Shown piece by piece: positions 33,878 to 51,342 of a stretch of DNA of 64,000 nt. The stretch covers positions 1-64,000 of the forward strand of contig NZ_QOAZ01000001.1 of assembly GCF_003574675.1 (NCBI RefSeq), written 5' to 3'. The notes under the pieces are model-generated. The model was not told the DNA's origin and did not search any database. It saw only the letters and a list, made by a program, of their open reading frames with translations. Each line of letters opens with the position of its first letter. Position 1 is the stretch's first letter. This stretch comes from Azohydromonas sediminis (lineage in GTDB: Bacteria > Pseudomonadota > Gammaproteobacteria > Burkholderiales > Burkholderiaceae_C). A program made the position numbers and the translations under genes.

Positions 33878-34426
33878 CTACTTGCGCTTGGGCGCCAGCA
33901 CCATCACCATCTGTCGCCCCTCGAGCTTGGGCATGTGCTCGACCACCGCCACGTCGGCCAGGTCGTCGCGGATGCGCTCGAGCAGCCGCATGCCGATCTC
34001 CTGGTGCGTGATCTCGCGACCGCGGAAGCGCAGCGTAACCTTGCCCTTGTCGCCGTCCTCGGCGATGAAGCGGCGCAGGTTGCGCATCTTCACCGCGTAG
34101 TCGGCCTCGTCGGTGCCGGGGCGGAACTTGACTTCCTTGACCTCGATGACCTTCTGCTTCGCCTTCGCTTCGGCCGCTTTCTTCTGCTCCTGGTACTTGA
34201 ACTTGCCGTAGTCCATCAGCCGGCACACCGGCGGATCGGCCTGCGGGGCGATCTCGACCAGATCGACGTCGTATTCACCAGCCAGCCGCAAGGCTTCCTG
34301 GATCGGCACGATGCCCAGCGGTTCGTTGTTCGGCCCGTTGAGCCGCACCTGCGGCGCCGTGATCTCCCGGTTCAACCGGTGCTTGCGGATGTCGTTCGGA
34401 ATACGACGGTCGAAGAAAGTAGCGAT
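33878..34426 (-). CDS. infC: Translation initiation factor IF-3 (non-AUG start)
   Basis: A 182-residue initiation factor: N-domain (about 1-80, [20 protein letters not shown]), lysine-rich linker ([20 protein letters not shown]) and C-domain ([20 protein letters not shown]). The proposed start is an ATC codon at 34,426, giving [20 protein letters not shown], the conserved opening of this family in the order. No ATG or GTG exists there. The TTG at 34,375 would cut off 17 conserved residues. Rare start codons let IF-3 repress its own translation. An inverted repeat lies just upstream of the ribosome site. Confidence 0.92.
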   Translation of the reverse strand: MATFFDRRIPNDIRKHRLNREITAPQVRLNGPNNEPLGIVPIQEALRLAGEYDVDLVEIAPQADPPVCRLMDYGKFKYQEQKKAAEAKAKQKVIEVKEVKFRPGTDEADYAVKMRNLRRFIAEDGDKGKVTLRFRGREITHQEIGMRLLERIRDDLADVAVVEHMPKLEGRQMVMVLAPKRK

Positions 34427-34442
34427 GGTTCCAGCCTCGTCA

Positions 34443-34465
34443 GGGCCACCGGCAAGTTGTGGCCC
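34443..34465 (-). promoter_or_regulatory. Inverted repeat just upstream of the infC start
   Basis: GGGCCAC/GTGGCCC with a 9-base loop, 17 bases before the ATC start. It has no T tail and lies in the thrS-infC gap, so it would form in the mRNA just before the ribosome site and may tune initiation. Confidence 0.45.
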
Positions 34466-34495
34466 GCAGTGAAAAACGAAAGGCGCGCCGTGCCG

Positions 34496-36415
34496 TCAGG
34501 CCTTGGCGGCGATGTCGCCGGCGAGCTTCGCGATGAAGTCGTCCAGCGGCATCACGCCGAGATCCCGATTGCCCCGGGCGCGCACCGCGACGGCGCCGCT
34601 TGCCTTCTCCTTGTCGCCCACGACGAGGATGTACGGCACCTTCTGCAACGAATGCGCGCGGATTTTATACGTGATCTTGTCGGCACGCAAATCCGCCTCG
34701 ACTCTAACTCCTTGTTTTTGCAGTGTTTTCGCCACTTCAGCGGCGTAGTCGGCCTGGCCTTCCGAAATCGAGCACACCACGACCTGCACCGGCGCGAGCC
34801 AGGCGGGCAGCGCGCCGGCGTGCTGCTCGATCAGGATGCCGATGAAGCGCTCGAGGCTGCCGACGATCGCGCGGTGCAGCATCACCGGGTGCTTGCGGCT
34901 GCCGTCCTCGGCGACGTACTCGGCGTCGAGCCGCTGCGCCATCGAGAAGTCGACCTGCATCGTGCCGCACTGCCACTCGCGGCCGAGCGCGTCCTTCAGC
35001 GTGTACTCGATCTTCGGGCCGTAGAACGCGCCGTCGCCCGGCGCGACGACGAACTCGCAGCCCGACGCGCGCAGGCTCTCCATCAGCGCGTGCTCGGCCT
35101 TGTCCCAGATCTCGTCGCTGCCGATGCGCTGCTCGGGGCGCGTCGCGACCTTGTAGAGGATCTCGGTGAAGCCGAAGTCGGCGTAGACCTTCTGCAGCAG
35201 CGCGGTGTAGGCCACGCACTCGGGCAGGATGTGGTCCTCGGTGCAGAAGATGTGGCCGTCGTCCTGCGTGAAGCCGCGCACGCGCATGATGCCGTGCAGG
35301 CCGCCGCTGGGCTCGTTGCGGTGGCAGGCGCCGAACTCGCCGTAGCGCAGCGGCAGGTCGCGGTAGCTCTTGACGCCCTGCTTGAAGATCAGGATGTGGC
35401 CGGGGCAGTTCATCGGTTTCAGCGCGTAGTCGCGCTTCTCCGATTCCGTCGTGAACATGTTCTCGCGGTACTTGTCCCAGTGCCCCGTCTTCTCCCACAG
35501 CGTCCTGTCGAGGATCTGCGGGCCCTTGACCTCGAGGTAGCCGTTGTCGCGGTAGACGCCGCGCATGTACTGCTCGACCTGCTGCCACAGCGCCCAGCCC
35601 TTCGGGTGCCAGAACACGAGCCCCGGCGCGTGCTCGTCGAGGTGGAACAGGTCGAGTTCACGGCCGAGCCTGCGGTGGTCGCGCTTCTCGGCCTCCTCGA
35701 GCATCGTGAGGTACTTCTGCAGGTCGTCCTTCGTCGCCCACGCGGTGCCGTAGATGCGCTGCAGCATCTCGTTGCGGTGGTCGCCGCGCCAGTAGGCGCC
35801 GGCAACCTTCATCAGCTTGAAGTGCTTGAGCTTGCCGGTGCTCGGCACGTGCGGGCCGCGGCACAGGTCCTCGAAGCCGCCTTCGCGGTACAGGCTGACC
35901 TCCTCGCCGGGCGGGATGCTCGAGATGATCTCGGCCTTGTAGTGCTCGCCCAGGCTCTTGAAGTACGCCACCGCCTCGTCGCGCGGCAGCACGCGGCGCA
36001 CGACGGGCTCGTCCTTCGCGGCGAGCTCGCGCATGCGCTGCTCGATCGCCTCGAGGTCCTCGGGCGTGAACGGGCGCTTGTACGAGAAGTCGTAATAGAA
36101 GCCGTTGTCGATCACCGGACCGATCGTGACCTGCGCGTCGGGGAACAGCTCCTTGACGGCGTAGGCCAGCAGGTGCGCCGTCGAGTGGCGGATCAGCTCG
36201 AGGCCCTCGGGGTCCTTGTCGGTGACGATGGCCAGCTCGGTGTCGGACTCCAGCCGGTAACTCGTGTCGACCAGCTTCGCGTCGGCGCCCCGCCCGACAC
36301 GGCCGGCCAGGGCCGCCTTGGCCAGCCCCGGGCCGATGGCCGCAGCGACCTCGGCCACCGTCACCGGCGCGGGGAACTGCCGGCTCGAACCATCGGGCAA
36401 ACGCACGGAAATCAT
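34496..36415 (-). CDS. thrS: Threonyl-tRNA synthetase
   Basis: A 639-residue class II synthetase. TGS domain (1-62), editing domain with [16 protein letters not shown] and the Cys-containing [20 protein letters not shown], catalytic core ([20 protein letters not shown], zinc site Cys and His) and anticodon domain at the C-terminus are complete. GGAG stands eight bases before the ATG. It heads the thrS-infC-rpmI-rplT-pheST-ihfA operon. A terminator hairpin and a Thr-rich mini-ORF precede it. Confidence 0.97.
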   Translation of the reverse strand: MISVRLPDGSSRQFPAPVTVAEVAAAIGPGLAKAALAGRVGRGADAKLVDTSYRLESDTELAIVTDKDPEGLELIRHSTAHLLAYAVKELFPDAQVTIGPVIDNGFYYDFSYKRPFTPEDLEAIEQRMRELAAKDEPVVRRVLPRDEAVAYFKSLGEHYKAEIISSIPPGEEVSLYREGGFEDLCRGPHVPSTGKLKHFKLMKVAGAYWRGDHRNEMLQRIYGTAWATKDDLQKYLTMLEEAEKRDHRRLGRELDLFHLDEHAPGLVFWHPKGWALWQQVEQYMRGVYRDNGYLEVKGPQILDRTLWEKTGHWDKYRENMFTTESEKRDYALKPMNCPGHILIFKQGVKSYRDLPLRYGEFGACHRNEPSGGLHGIMRVRGFTQDDGHIFCTEDHILPECVAYTALLQKVYADFGFTEILYKVATRPEQRIGSDEIWDKAEHALMESLRASGCEFVVAPGDGAFYGPKIEYTLKDALGREWQCGTMQVDFSMAQRLDAEYVAEDGSRKHPVMLHRAIVGSLERFIGILIEQHAGALPAWLAPVQVVVCSISEGQADYAAEVAKTLQKQGVRVEADLRADKITYKIRAHSLQKVPYILVVGDKEKASGAVAVRARGNRDLGVMPLDDFIAKLAGDIAAKA

Positions 36416-36433
36416 CTGCGGACTCCAGAAACG

Positions 36434-36457
36434 AAAAAGCGCGGACGGGGCCGCGCT
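36434..36457 (-). terminator. Intrinsic terminator in the thrS leader
   Basis: On the minus strand AGCGCGG-N6-CCGCGCT followed by a T run, only 18 bases before the thrS ATG. thrS mRNA has to be transcribed through it, so it is either an attenuator or the end of the patatin transcript with read-through. Confidence 0.7.
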
Positions 36458-36495
36458 CGATCAGACGACGACAGGACGCGATCGACCGCGGCGGC

Positions 36496-36534
36496 TCAGC
36501 CTCCGGACAGCGGGGTCGACGTTCGCGGTGTCAT
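36496..36534 (-). CDS. Putative Thr-rich leader peptide of thrS
   Basis: A 12-residue frame, MTPRTSTPLSGG, with three threonine codons among the first seven. AAAGG lies nine bases before the ATG. It ends about 40 bases upstream of the terminator hairpin before thrS. This is the layout of ribosome-mediated attenuation. No alternative antiterminator fold has been computed, and chance is possible at this size. Confidence 0.4.
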   Translation of the reverse strand: MTPRTSTPLSGG

Positions 36535-36600
36535 CACCCGTCGTGCCTTTCTCGCTCTTGCTGAGTGGGTAAATCGAGGCTGCAATTCTACGCGCCGCGT

Positions 36601-37683
36601 TCACACGAGCGGCTCGGCGTCGATCGTCGACCGCGCGACGAGCGCGGCGAACTCGTCGGCCAGCCGTCGGCTCTCGGCGAGCGCGCGGCGCCACGCCGTC
36701 ATGCGGCCGGCGAGGTCGTCGCCGTAGGCCTTGAAGTCGCTGCGGTCGGGCAGCTTGCCGCGCGGCAGCGTCGCGACCCACTCGGCGCTGGGCGCGAGCA
36801 CGACGACGTTGGCCAGCCGCGCCGTCGCGCGGTGGCGATGGCGCAGCGCCTTGTCGAGCCAGCCGGGCACGATCTGGCGCTGGAAGTGCGGGTACAGCAC
36901 GAGGCCGTCGCGCATCGACGCGTAGTCCAGGTGCAGGTGGTAGTCCGTGAGGCCGCCGTCCCAGTAGGCCCCTTTCGGTGCCCCGGGAATGTCGCGCACT
37001 GCCTCGAGCCAGAACGGAATCGAGCAGCTGGCCAGGATGCTCGGCTGCAGGTTGGCCGCCGTCAGCGGCACCACCGTCGTGCGGTAGTCGCGCAGGGGCA
37101 GCGGCAGCGCGTCGCGCGGGTCCGAGAACACGACGCGCTCGAGCCAGCCGCCCATCGCGCGGCGGCTCACGGCATTGGCCGCGAACGCGCCGAGGTAGCC
37201 GAGCGGCGTCGTCACCTTCGAGCCGAGCCGGCCCTCGCGGCCGAGCAGCGCGCGCCCGCGGCTCGTGAACACGTGCAGCCGCCAGCGCGGGTGGCCGAGC
37301 ACTTCGGCCTCGCGGCCGCCGAAGCGTTCGGCGAGCTTGGCGGCGAACACCTCGCTGACGTGACGCGGCGCGGGCGGCTTGCCGGGCGCGTGCTCGTAGC
37401 GCTGGCCGATGTAGTCGTCGGCCAGCTGCGCCAGCGCCGCGTCGGCGTCGGGCAGGCAGGCGCAGGCCATGCGCCACGCGCCGATCGACGCCCCGGCCAG
37501 GTGCACGACCTGCGCACCGCCCTTCAGCCAGTGGCCGAAGACGAAGCGGTCGAGCGGATTCAGCACCAGCCCTTTCGGCCCGCCGGCGGCCGCGGGCACG
37601 ACGCGCACATCGTCCGGCCGCAGGCCGCGCTCGCGCAGCCGCGCGCGGGCGCGCTCGCCGGCGAAGACCTGCAGCGCGCGCAT
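36601..37683 (-). CDS. Patatin-like phospholipase family protein
   Basis: A 360-residue protein with the patatin catalytic dyad: the serine in LAGASIGAW (GxSxG, near residue 69) and the aspartate in YWDGGLTDYH. The oxyanion glycine-rich segment is AAAGGPKGLV near residue 33. There is no signal peptide, so it acts in the cytoplasm, hydrolysing acyl esters of unknown type. ATG at 37,683 is used; the frame continues upstream into tex, but that part has no similarity. It starts ten bases after the tex stop and is probably cotranscribed. Confidence 0.88.
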   Translation of the reverse strand: MRALQVFAGERARARLRERGLRPDDVRVVPAAAGGPKGLVLNPLDRFVFGHWLKGGAQVVHLAGASIGAWRMACACLPDADAALAQLADDYIGQRYEHAPGKPPAPRHVSEVFAAKLAERFGGREAEVLGHPRWRLHVFTSRGRALLGREGRLGSKVTTPLGYLGAFAANAVSRRAMGGWLERVVFSDPRDALPLPLRDYRTTVVPLTAANLQPSILASCSIPFWLEAVRDIPGAPKGAYWDGGLTDYHLHLDYASMRDGLVLYPHFQRQIVPGWLDKALRHRHRATARLANVVVLAPSAEWVATLPRGKLPDRSDFKAYGDDLAGRMTAWRRALAESRRLADEFAALVARSTIDAEPLV

Positions 37684-37693
37684 CGCGACAGGC

Positions 37694-40009
<2,316 letters not shown>

Positions 40010-40078
40010 GGCAGGGAACGGGATACGCGAAAGGCGCGCAGTGTGCCATCGCCGCGCGGCGGCGCGGCACGCCGCGTC

Positions 40079-40966
40079 TCAGCCGGCGGCGCGCTCGGCG
40101 TGGCTTGCGATCGCGTCGGCCAGCCGCGGCATCAGCGCCGGCGGCAGGTCGTGGCCCCAGCCGGGAACGACCTCGATCCCGGCGTTCGGGATCTTGCTCA
40201 CCAGGTCGTGCGCTGCGGCCACGCGCACCAGCGGGTCGTCGCGACCGTGCAGCACCAGCGTCGGCGCCGCGATGCGCCGAAGCAGCGGCGAACGGTCGCC
40301 GTCGGCGATCACGGCCAGCAGCTGGCGCGTCGCGCCGGCCGGGTGGTACGCGCGCTCGATCGACGCCGCGATGCGCTGGCGCAGTGCCTGCGGGTCCGGC
40401 GGGTACGCCGGGCTCGCGATGAGCGTCAGCAAATGCTGCATCAGCGCGAGCGCGCCGGCCGGGTCGCCGGCGCGCGGGCGCTGCAGCAGCGCGCGGCGCA
40501 CCGCCGGCGCCGGCGGCGGCAGCGCGCGCGCGCCCGAGGTCGTCATCATCAGCGTCAGGCTCTTGACGCGCCCGGGGTGCGCGGCAGCGACGTGCTGCGC
40601 GATCATGCCGCCCATCGATGCGCCGCACAGGTGCACGCGCGTCAGCCCCAGCGCGTCGAGCACGCCGACCGTGTCGGCGGCCATGTCGGCCAGCGAGTAC
40701 GGCGCGCGCACCGGCAGCCGCAGTCCGTAGCGCAGCCCGGCCCACGCGAGGCTGGGCACGCCGAGCGCGTCGAACCACTGGCTCAGTCCGATGTCGCGGT
40801 TGTCGAAGCGGATCGGGCGAAAGCCCCGGCGGCGCAGCGCGTCGAGCAGCTCGTCGGGCCACGCGACGAGCTGCATCGCCAGGCCCATCACGAGCAGCAG
40901 CGGCTCGCCGTCGGCCGGGCCCGCGTCGTCGACCTCGATGCCGATGCCGTTGGCGACGACGCGCAC
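40079..40966 (-). CDS. Alpha/beta hydrolase
   Basis: A 295-residue alpha/beta hydrolase. The nucleophile serine is in GASMGG, the acid probably in HGRDDPLV and the histidine in GWGHDLP, so the triad is complete. Opening EVDDAGPADGEPLLLVMGLA and FDNRDIGLSQWF are typical of cytoplasmic esterases near aclacinomycin-methylesterase-like enzymes. The start is GTG at 40,966, three bases after the stop of the next hydrolase gene. Substrate unknown; the WS/DGAT upstream suggests lipid esters. Confidence 0.88.
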   Translation of the reverse strand: MRVVANGIGIEVDDAGPADGEPLLLVMGLAMQLVAWPDELLDALRRRGFRPIRFDNRDIGLSQWFDALGVPSLAWAGLRYGLRLPVRAPYSLADMAADTVGVLDALGLTRVHLCGASMGGMIAQHVAAAHPGRVKSLTLMMTTSGARALPPPAPAVRRALLQRPRAGDPAGALALMQHLLTLIASPAYPPDPQALRQRIAASIERAYHPAGATRQLLAVIADGDRSPLLRRIAAPTLVLHGRDDPLVRVAAAHDLVSKIPNAGIEVVPGWGHDLPPALMPRLADAIASHAERAAG

Positions 40967-40969
40967 GGC

Positions 40970-41815
40970 TCAGCCCTTGCCCGCCGCGGCGAGCGGCCCC
41001 TCGTGCGCGGTGCGGAAGAACCAGCGCCGCGCGCCCTGCGCGTCGAAGCGCCGCCACTGCGCGGGATCCTGCGCCAGCCGGTCGGCGATCGCGTACAGCG
41101 CCAGCGGGTTCATGCCCATGCCGATGTGGCTCGCGTGCACCTCGATGTTCTCGGCCAGCGGGTGCTGCGGGTCGTTGAGGCTGCACTGCCACGCGACGAC
41201 GCCGTCGGTCTTGCTGTAGATCGACGTCGTCGGCACCGGCGGCGGCTGGCGGATCAGCGCGAGCAGTTCGTCGTCGTCGGTGTGCTGGCCGCTGACGAGC
41301 TCGTAGAAGCGCCAGGCGTTCGTCGCACGCGGGTGGCCCGAGAACGGCGTGCCCAGCGTGATCACGCAGCGCACCTGCGCGCTCGCCTCCTTGGCGATCT
41401 CGCGCGCGTAGATGCCGCCCAGGCTCCAGCCGATCAGGCTGACCTTCTCGCGGTGCCGGTCGGCCAGCTGCGCGACCATCGCGCGCGTGGCCGCGAGCAG
41501 GCCTTGGCGCGGGCCGAAGTTGAACCCCTGCCGCCACGGGTACGGCGTGTGGCCGCTGGCGCGCAGGACGTTGCGCAGCGGCAGCGTGCTCGCGTCGGAC
41601 GCGCCGAGCCCGGGGAACACGAGCACCGGGTGGCCATCGCCCGGCGGCAGCCGGCGCAGCCACGGCATCGCCGCCAGCAGCGCGGCGAGTTCCCACGGCG
41701 CGCGACTTTCGAGCAGCATCAGCCACGGACCGGGGGGCTGCAGCGCGACGCGGGCGTCGTCGAGCGGCGGCGGCGGCGCGGGGCGCGCGGGGGACGGGCG
41801 GCGGTAGACCGGCAT
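40970..41815 (-). CDS. Alpha/beta hydrolase (lipase-like)
   Basis: A 281-residue protein with a lipase-type core: HPVLVFPGLGASD, nucleophile in GWSLGG, acid in SKTDGVV and histidine in ASHIGMG. The N-terminal 40 residues are Pro/Arg-rich, without a signal peptide. It lies 44 bases after the WS/DGAT gene in the same direction. A role in mobilising the neutral lipids made by that enzyme is a reasonable guess, not shown. Confidence 0.85.
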   Translation of the reverse strand: MPVYRRPSPARPAPPPPLDDARVALQPPGPWLMLLESRAPWELAALLAAMPWLRRLPPGDGHPVLVFPGLGASDASTLPLRNVLRASGHTPYPWRQGFNFGPRQGLLAATRAMVAQLADRHREKVSLIGWSLGGIYAREIAKEASAQVRCVITLGTPFSGHPRATNAWRFYELVSGQHTDDDELLALIRQPPPVPTTSIYSKTDGVVAWQCSLNDPQHPLAENIEVHASHIGMGMNPLALYAIADRLAQDPAQWRRFDAQGARRWFFRTAHEGPLAAAGKG

Positions 41816-41859
41816 CGGGGCAGGCGGTGCGGGCCTGCGGTGGGGCAGGTGGCGCGATG

Positions 41860-43622
41860 CTAGCGGCGCCGCCGCGCCTTGGCTGGAGGGCTGGCCCTAG
41901 GCGCCTTTGTCGCCTTCGAGACAGAGTCGCGCACCGTGCCGACGACGCGGCCCACCGTCTCGACGGCCATGCCGGGCACGATGCGCCCGAGCAGCCGCAT
42001 CGCGTCGGTGTTGCCCAGCGTCTTGCCCACCGCGCTGCCGACCGCGACGCCGAACGCGGTGGCGCCGCGCGCGGCATCGACGACCGGCCGCGGCACGGTG
42101 CGGTCGACGACGGCGCCGATCTCCCGTCCGGCGCGGCGCGCGACGCCGCGCGCGATCTCGCCGGCCGTCGGCTCGTCGTCGGGCACGGCGATCGCGCGCA
42201 GGTCGTCGAACGCGACGCGCAGGTCGTCGGCCAGCGCCGCGACATCGGGCAGGGCCTTCGCGTCGGCGACGAGCCCGAAGTCGAGCGAGCGGTCGTAGCT
42301 CTGCACGGTGACGTTCAGCGCCAGGCCGTGGACGACGATCGATGCCGGGTAGCTGGTCAGCATGCGCGCGCCGGCCAGGTACAGCGGCATCGTCGGGCCG
42401 GGCACGTTCGAGATCACGAGGTTGGCCACGCCCGGGATGCGGTCGGCGAGCCGGGCCTTGCCGTACAGCGACGCGGCCGCCTCGAGCAGCCACGGCACGC
42501 CGATCGACGGGTAGTCGGTGGGCAGCACGCCACGCAGCGCGCCCATCGTGCCCTTCATCGCCGCGCTGGCGGCCTTGACGTGCTCGAGCCGGTTGAGCGG
42601 GTCGGCGAGGTGCGTGCCCAGGCTGACGAGACTCATCGAGGCCTGGTTGTCGCTCGAGGCGTCGCCGGCCGCGCGCAGCGACACCGGCACCGCGGCCACC
42701 AGCGACTTGCGCGGCAGCGCGCGCCGGCGTGCGAGGTAGCGCCGCAGCGCCGAACTGCACAGCATCAGCACGACGTCGTTGACGCTGGCGCCGTGCAGGC
42801 GGCCGAGTGCGCGCACCTCGTCGAGCGGCAGCGTCAGCGTCGCGAACGCGCGCTGCTCGCCGACCGACACGTTCAGCGGCGTGCGCGGCGCCAGCGTCAC
42901 GTTGCTGAAGCCCTTGACGCGGCCGGCCAGCGCGCGCGCCGCGGCGCTGCGCAGGCTGTCGACGGTGGCCGGCAGCTCGCGCACGAGGCGCGCGACCTGC
43001 TGCACCTCCTGCCCGATGGCCTGGCGCAGCATCTCGAGCGGGCCGGGCGCCAGCGCCGCGTCGCCGCCGGCAGGCACGCGACGGCGCGCCTTGACGGTGG
43101 CCAGCGCACGTGGCACCGGCGTCGGGTCGAGCAGCGCGTTGGCCAGCGCGACCGCGGCCTGGCCGTCGACGGCCGCGTGGTGCAGCTGCGTGTACAGGCC
43201 CACGCGCCGGCAGCCGTCGGCGCCGGGGGCCAGCCCCTCGAGCACGTGCATGCGCCACAGCGGCCGCGAGCGGTCGAGTGGCACGGCGTGCAGCCGCGCG
43301 ACCTCGGCTTCGAGCTCGCGCAGGCCGCTGCCGTGGCGCGCGCTGGCCGGCAGGCGCACCTCGACGACGTGGTGGCGCAGGTCGGGCTCGGCGTCGATCC
43401 ACGCCGGATTGGCGAGGTTCAGCGGCATCCACCACAGCCGCCGGCGCAGCACCGGCGCGACCGCCAGGCGCGACTGCAGGTGACGGCGCAAGTCGTTGAC
43501 GAAGCGGCCGCGGTGCCCGCGCGGCAGCTCGAGCACATGCAGCGCGCCGACGTGCATCGGCATCTGCGGTGTCTCGAGGTGCAGGAACAGCGCGTCGAGC
43601 CCCGACAGCGGCTGCAGCGTGC

Positions 43623-43626
<4 letters not shown>
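41860..43626 (-). CDS. Wax ester synthase/diacylglycerol acyltransferase (WS/DGAT) with long basic tail
   Basis: A 588-residue acyltransferase making wax esters or triacylglycerol from acyl-CoA. The catalytic HHxxxDG is His149-His150 to Gly155 (QLHHAAVDGQ), and the C-terminal family motif LVISNVPGP is present. Usual members have 450-480 residues; here about 100 extra residues follow, with helical segments (GRIVPGMAVETVGRVVGTVR) and a basic end (SKATKAPRASPPAKARRRR). The start is GTG at 43,626, overlapping the stop of the hybrid kinase by four bases. Cytoplasmic, lipid-body associated by analogy. Confidence 0.9.
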
Positions 43627-47045
<3,419 letters not shown>

Positions 47046-47059
47046 CGGGGCCGGGGTGT

Positions 47060-48034
47060 CTACGGCACCGAGTCTGCGCCGCGTGCGGCGTCCTCGCCTC
47101 GGGGGAAGCCCGTGCGCGCCGCTGCACTGTCGCGCGCCGGCGACGCCGGCCGGCGCAGCGCGAGCAGCTCGTGCACGACCAGCGCCCCCAGCACGAGCGC
47201 GCCGCCGGCGAGCACGGTCGACGACGGCGCCTCGCCGGCCCCGAGCCAGGCCCACGCGACGCCGAACACGACTTCGAGCAGCGCGAGCAGCGACACCTCG
47301 GGCGCGCTGAGCACGCGCGCGGCCGCCACTGCGAGCAGGCAGGGCACCGCGAGCTGCACGACGCCGAGCAGCGCGAGCCAGCCGACGTCGTGCGCCGTCG
47401 CCGCGAATGGCAGCGACAGCGGCAGCGTGGCCGCGGCCGACAGCACCGCACCGACGAGCACGGCCGGCAGCATGTCGGGCGGCGGCGCAGCGTCGCCTTG
47501 CGCACGCTGGCGCAAACCCTGCAGCAAGGTCCAGTTGACCGCTGCCGCGACCGGCACCGCCAGCGCGACGACGACGCCGAGCGCGTGCGTGCCGCCGGCG
47601 GCGCTGACGTCGCGGCCGTACATCCACGCGATGCCAGCGCCGGCCACCGCGATCGCCGCCCACGTGCGCGCGGCGAGCCGGTGGCCGAGCGCGACGCGTG
47701 CCGCCAGCGCCGTGAACAGCGGCGCCACCGCCATCGTCACCAGCACGTTGGCCACCGTCGTCAGCGTCAGCGCGACCATGAAGGCGGTGAACATCACGCT
47801 CCAGCACAGTCCCGACAGCCACAGCGCCGGCCCGCCGGTGCGCAGCGTGTGCAGCAGCGCCCGCGGGCCGCGCAGCCACGACAGCAGCACTGCGAGCGCC
47901 AGCGCGTTGAACGCGCTGCGCCAGAACGTGACCTCGAACGCGGCGGCCGCGTCGAGCAGGCGCGTGACGACGCCGGCGATGCTCCACAGCAGCGTCACCA
48001 GCACCATCAGTGCCACGGCCCGTCGATGTGTCAT
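47060..48034 (-). CDS. EamA/DMT family transporter
   Basis: A 324-residue inner-membrane protein with ten hydrophobic helices in two EamA repeats (first begins AVALMVLVTLLWSIAGVVTR, second around LGVVVALAVPVAAAVNWTLL). Members export amino acids or other small metabolites. ATG at 48,034 is chosen because the first helix follows at once. A frame open 13 codons further adds only a charged stretch from the structured intergenic DNA. The C-terminal 35 residues are hydrophilic. It ends 14 bases before the hybrid kinase starts. Confidence 0.88.
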   Translation of the reverse strand: MTHRRAVALMVLVTLLWSIAGVVTRLLDAAAAFEVTFWRSAFNALALAVLLSWLRGPRALLHTLRTGGPALWLSGLCWSVMFTAFMVALTLTTVANVLVTMAVAPLFTALAARVALGHRLAARTWAAIAVAGAGIAWMYGRDVSAAGGTHALGVVVALAVPVAAAVNWTLLQGLRQRAQGDAAPPPDMLPAVLVGAVLSAAATLPLSLPFAATAHDVGWLALLGVVQLAVPCLLAVAAARVLSAPEVSLLALLEVVFGVAWAWLGAGEAPSSTVLAGGALVLGALVVHELLALRRPASPARDSAAARTGFPRGEDAARGADSVP

Positions 48035-48143
48035 ACGTTCAGCGGGCCGGCTGCGCCTGCCCTCGTTCCTCATGCTGGCGCCCCCGCCTGGCGGGGGGCG
48101 GGGGGTGCCCCATGGCGGCGCGCCGCGCGCGGCGCGAAGCCGC

Positions 48144-49957
<1,814 letters not shown>

Positions 49958-49961
<4 letters not shown>

Positions 49962-50902
49962 GCGGGTTCTCGCGGGTTCAGCAGCCCGGCCACCTCGGCC
50001 GGGCTGAGCAGTCGGTCGGCGATCAGCTCGCCGGCGGTGATGTGCGCGCTGCCGAGGAACGCGCGCGGCTGCGGCCCGTAGACGCGCACCGCGGGCGCGT
50101 CGGGCAGCCGCACGCGCCGGCGCAGCCCGGTCAGGAAGCGCCCGGCCTCGTCGTCGGGCAGCGCCACGCGCGGCCAGTGCCCGACGAGCACGTCGGGCGG
50201 CAGCAGCAGCGCGTCGCGCTGCGCCTCGTCCATCGCCTGCAGCGCGTCGAGCGTGACGGCGCCATCCAGCGTCAGCGTGCCGCTGGCAGTGCGGCGCAGC
50301 GCCGCGAGGTGCGCGCCGCAGCCCAGCGCCGCGCCGAGGTCCTCGGCGAGCGTGCGCACGTAGGTGCCCTTGCTGCAGGCGACGTCGAGCACGAGCCGCT
50401 CGCCGTCCCACTCGACGACGTCGAGGCGGTGGATCGTCACCTGCCGCGGCGCGCGCTCGATGGTGACGCCGGCGCGCGCGTAGTCGTACAGCGCCCGCCC
50501 CTGGTGCTTGAGCGCCGAGTGCATCGGCGGCACCTGCTCGATCGTGCCGGCGAAGCGCGCGCAGGCGGCGTCGATCGCCGTACGGTCGATGGACACGGTG
50601 CGGCGCTCGACGACGTCGCCCTCGGCGTCGCCGGTCGTCGTCGTGACGCCGAGCGCGAGTGTGGCGCGATAGGCCTTGTCGGCGTCGAGGCTCGCCTGCG
50701 CGAACTTGGTCGCGGCGCCGAAGCACACCGGCAGCAGGCCGCTGGCCAGCGGGTCGAGCGTGCCGGTGTGGCCGGCCTTCTCGGCGCGGTACAGGCGCTT
50801 GGCGCGCTGCAACGTGTCGTTGCTCGACAGGCCCGCGGGCTTGTCGAGCAGCAGCACGCCGTGCACGGCACGGCGCGGCAGGCGCGCGCGCGGCTCGCTC
50901 AC
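49958..50902 (-). CDS. truB: tRNA pseudouridine(55) synthase
   Basis: A 314-residue enzyme making pseudouridine 55 in the T loop of tRNAs. The catalytic aspartate is in [37 protein letters not shown] and [10 protein letters not shown] fit TruB. The start is GTG at 50,902, one base after the rbfA stop. A C-terminal PUA-like domain is present. Confidence 0.96.
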
Positions 50903-50903
50903 G

Positions 50904-51269
50904 TCAGTCGTCCTTCGCGCGGGTCTCGTTGGCGCGGCGGATCAGCTCGTTGAGCTCGGCGGCGCGCTCGGTCGTGCGGTCGAAGTGGAAGTGCAGCGTC
51001 GGCACCGTGTGGATCTGCAGCCGCTTGAACAGCCCGTTGCGCAGGAAGCCCGCCGCCTCGTTGAGCGCGGTCTCGCACTCGACGGGGTCGCCGACGAGCA
51101 GCGAGAAGTAGACCTTGGCGTGCGCGTAGTCGGGCGAGACCTCGACGGCGTTGATCGTCAGCAGGCCCACGCGCGGGTCCTTCAGTTCGCGGATCAGCTC
51201 GGCGAGGTCACGCTGGATCTGGTCGGCCACGCGGTAGCTGCGGTTGGGAATGCTCTTCCTGTGACGCAT
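50904..51269 (-). CDS. rbfA: Ribosome-binding factor A
   Basis: A 121-residue KH-fold protein for 30S maturation, opening [20 protein letters not shown] and containing [27 protein letters not shown] stands before the ATG. It lies 73 bases after infB, with an inverted repeat in the gap. Confidence 0.96.
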   Translation of the reverse strand: MRHRKSIPNRSYRVADQIQRDLAELIRELKDPRVGLLTINAVEVSPDYAHAKVYFSLLVGDPVECETALNEAAGFLRNGLFKRLQIHTVPTLHFHFDRTTERAAELNELIRRANETRAKDD

Positions 51270-51291
51270 CGGGACTCCTTTCGAAGCGCAA

Positions 51292-51319
51292 ACCCCGCCT
51301 TCCTTGCGGTCGGCGGGGT
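51292..51319 (-). other. Inverted repeat in the infB-rbfA gap
   Basis: ACCCCGCC/GGCGGGGT with a 12-base loop, ending about 22 bases before the rbfA start. Only TTGCGC follows it, so it is at most a weak terminator. It may tune expression of rbfA and genes beyond. Confidence 0.45.
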
Positions 51320-51342
51320 GTGCAGTCGGGGACGACTCCGCC

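Noticed and set aside
34375-34377. TTG as the infC start codon
   Set aside because: It would remove 17 residues of the conserved IF-3 N-terminus that are encoded in frame just upstream after an ATC.
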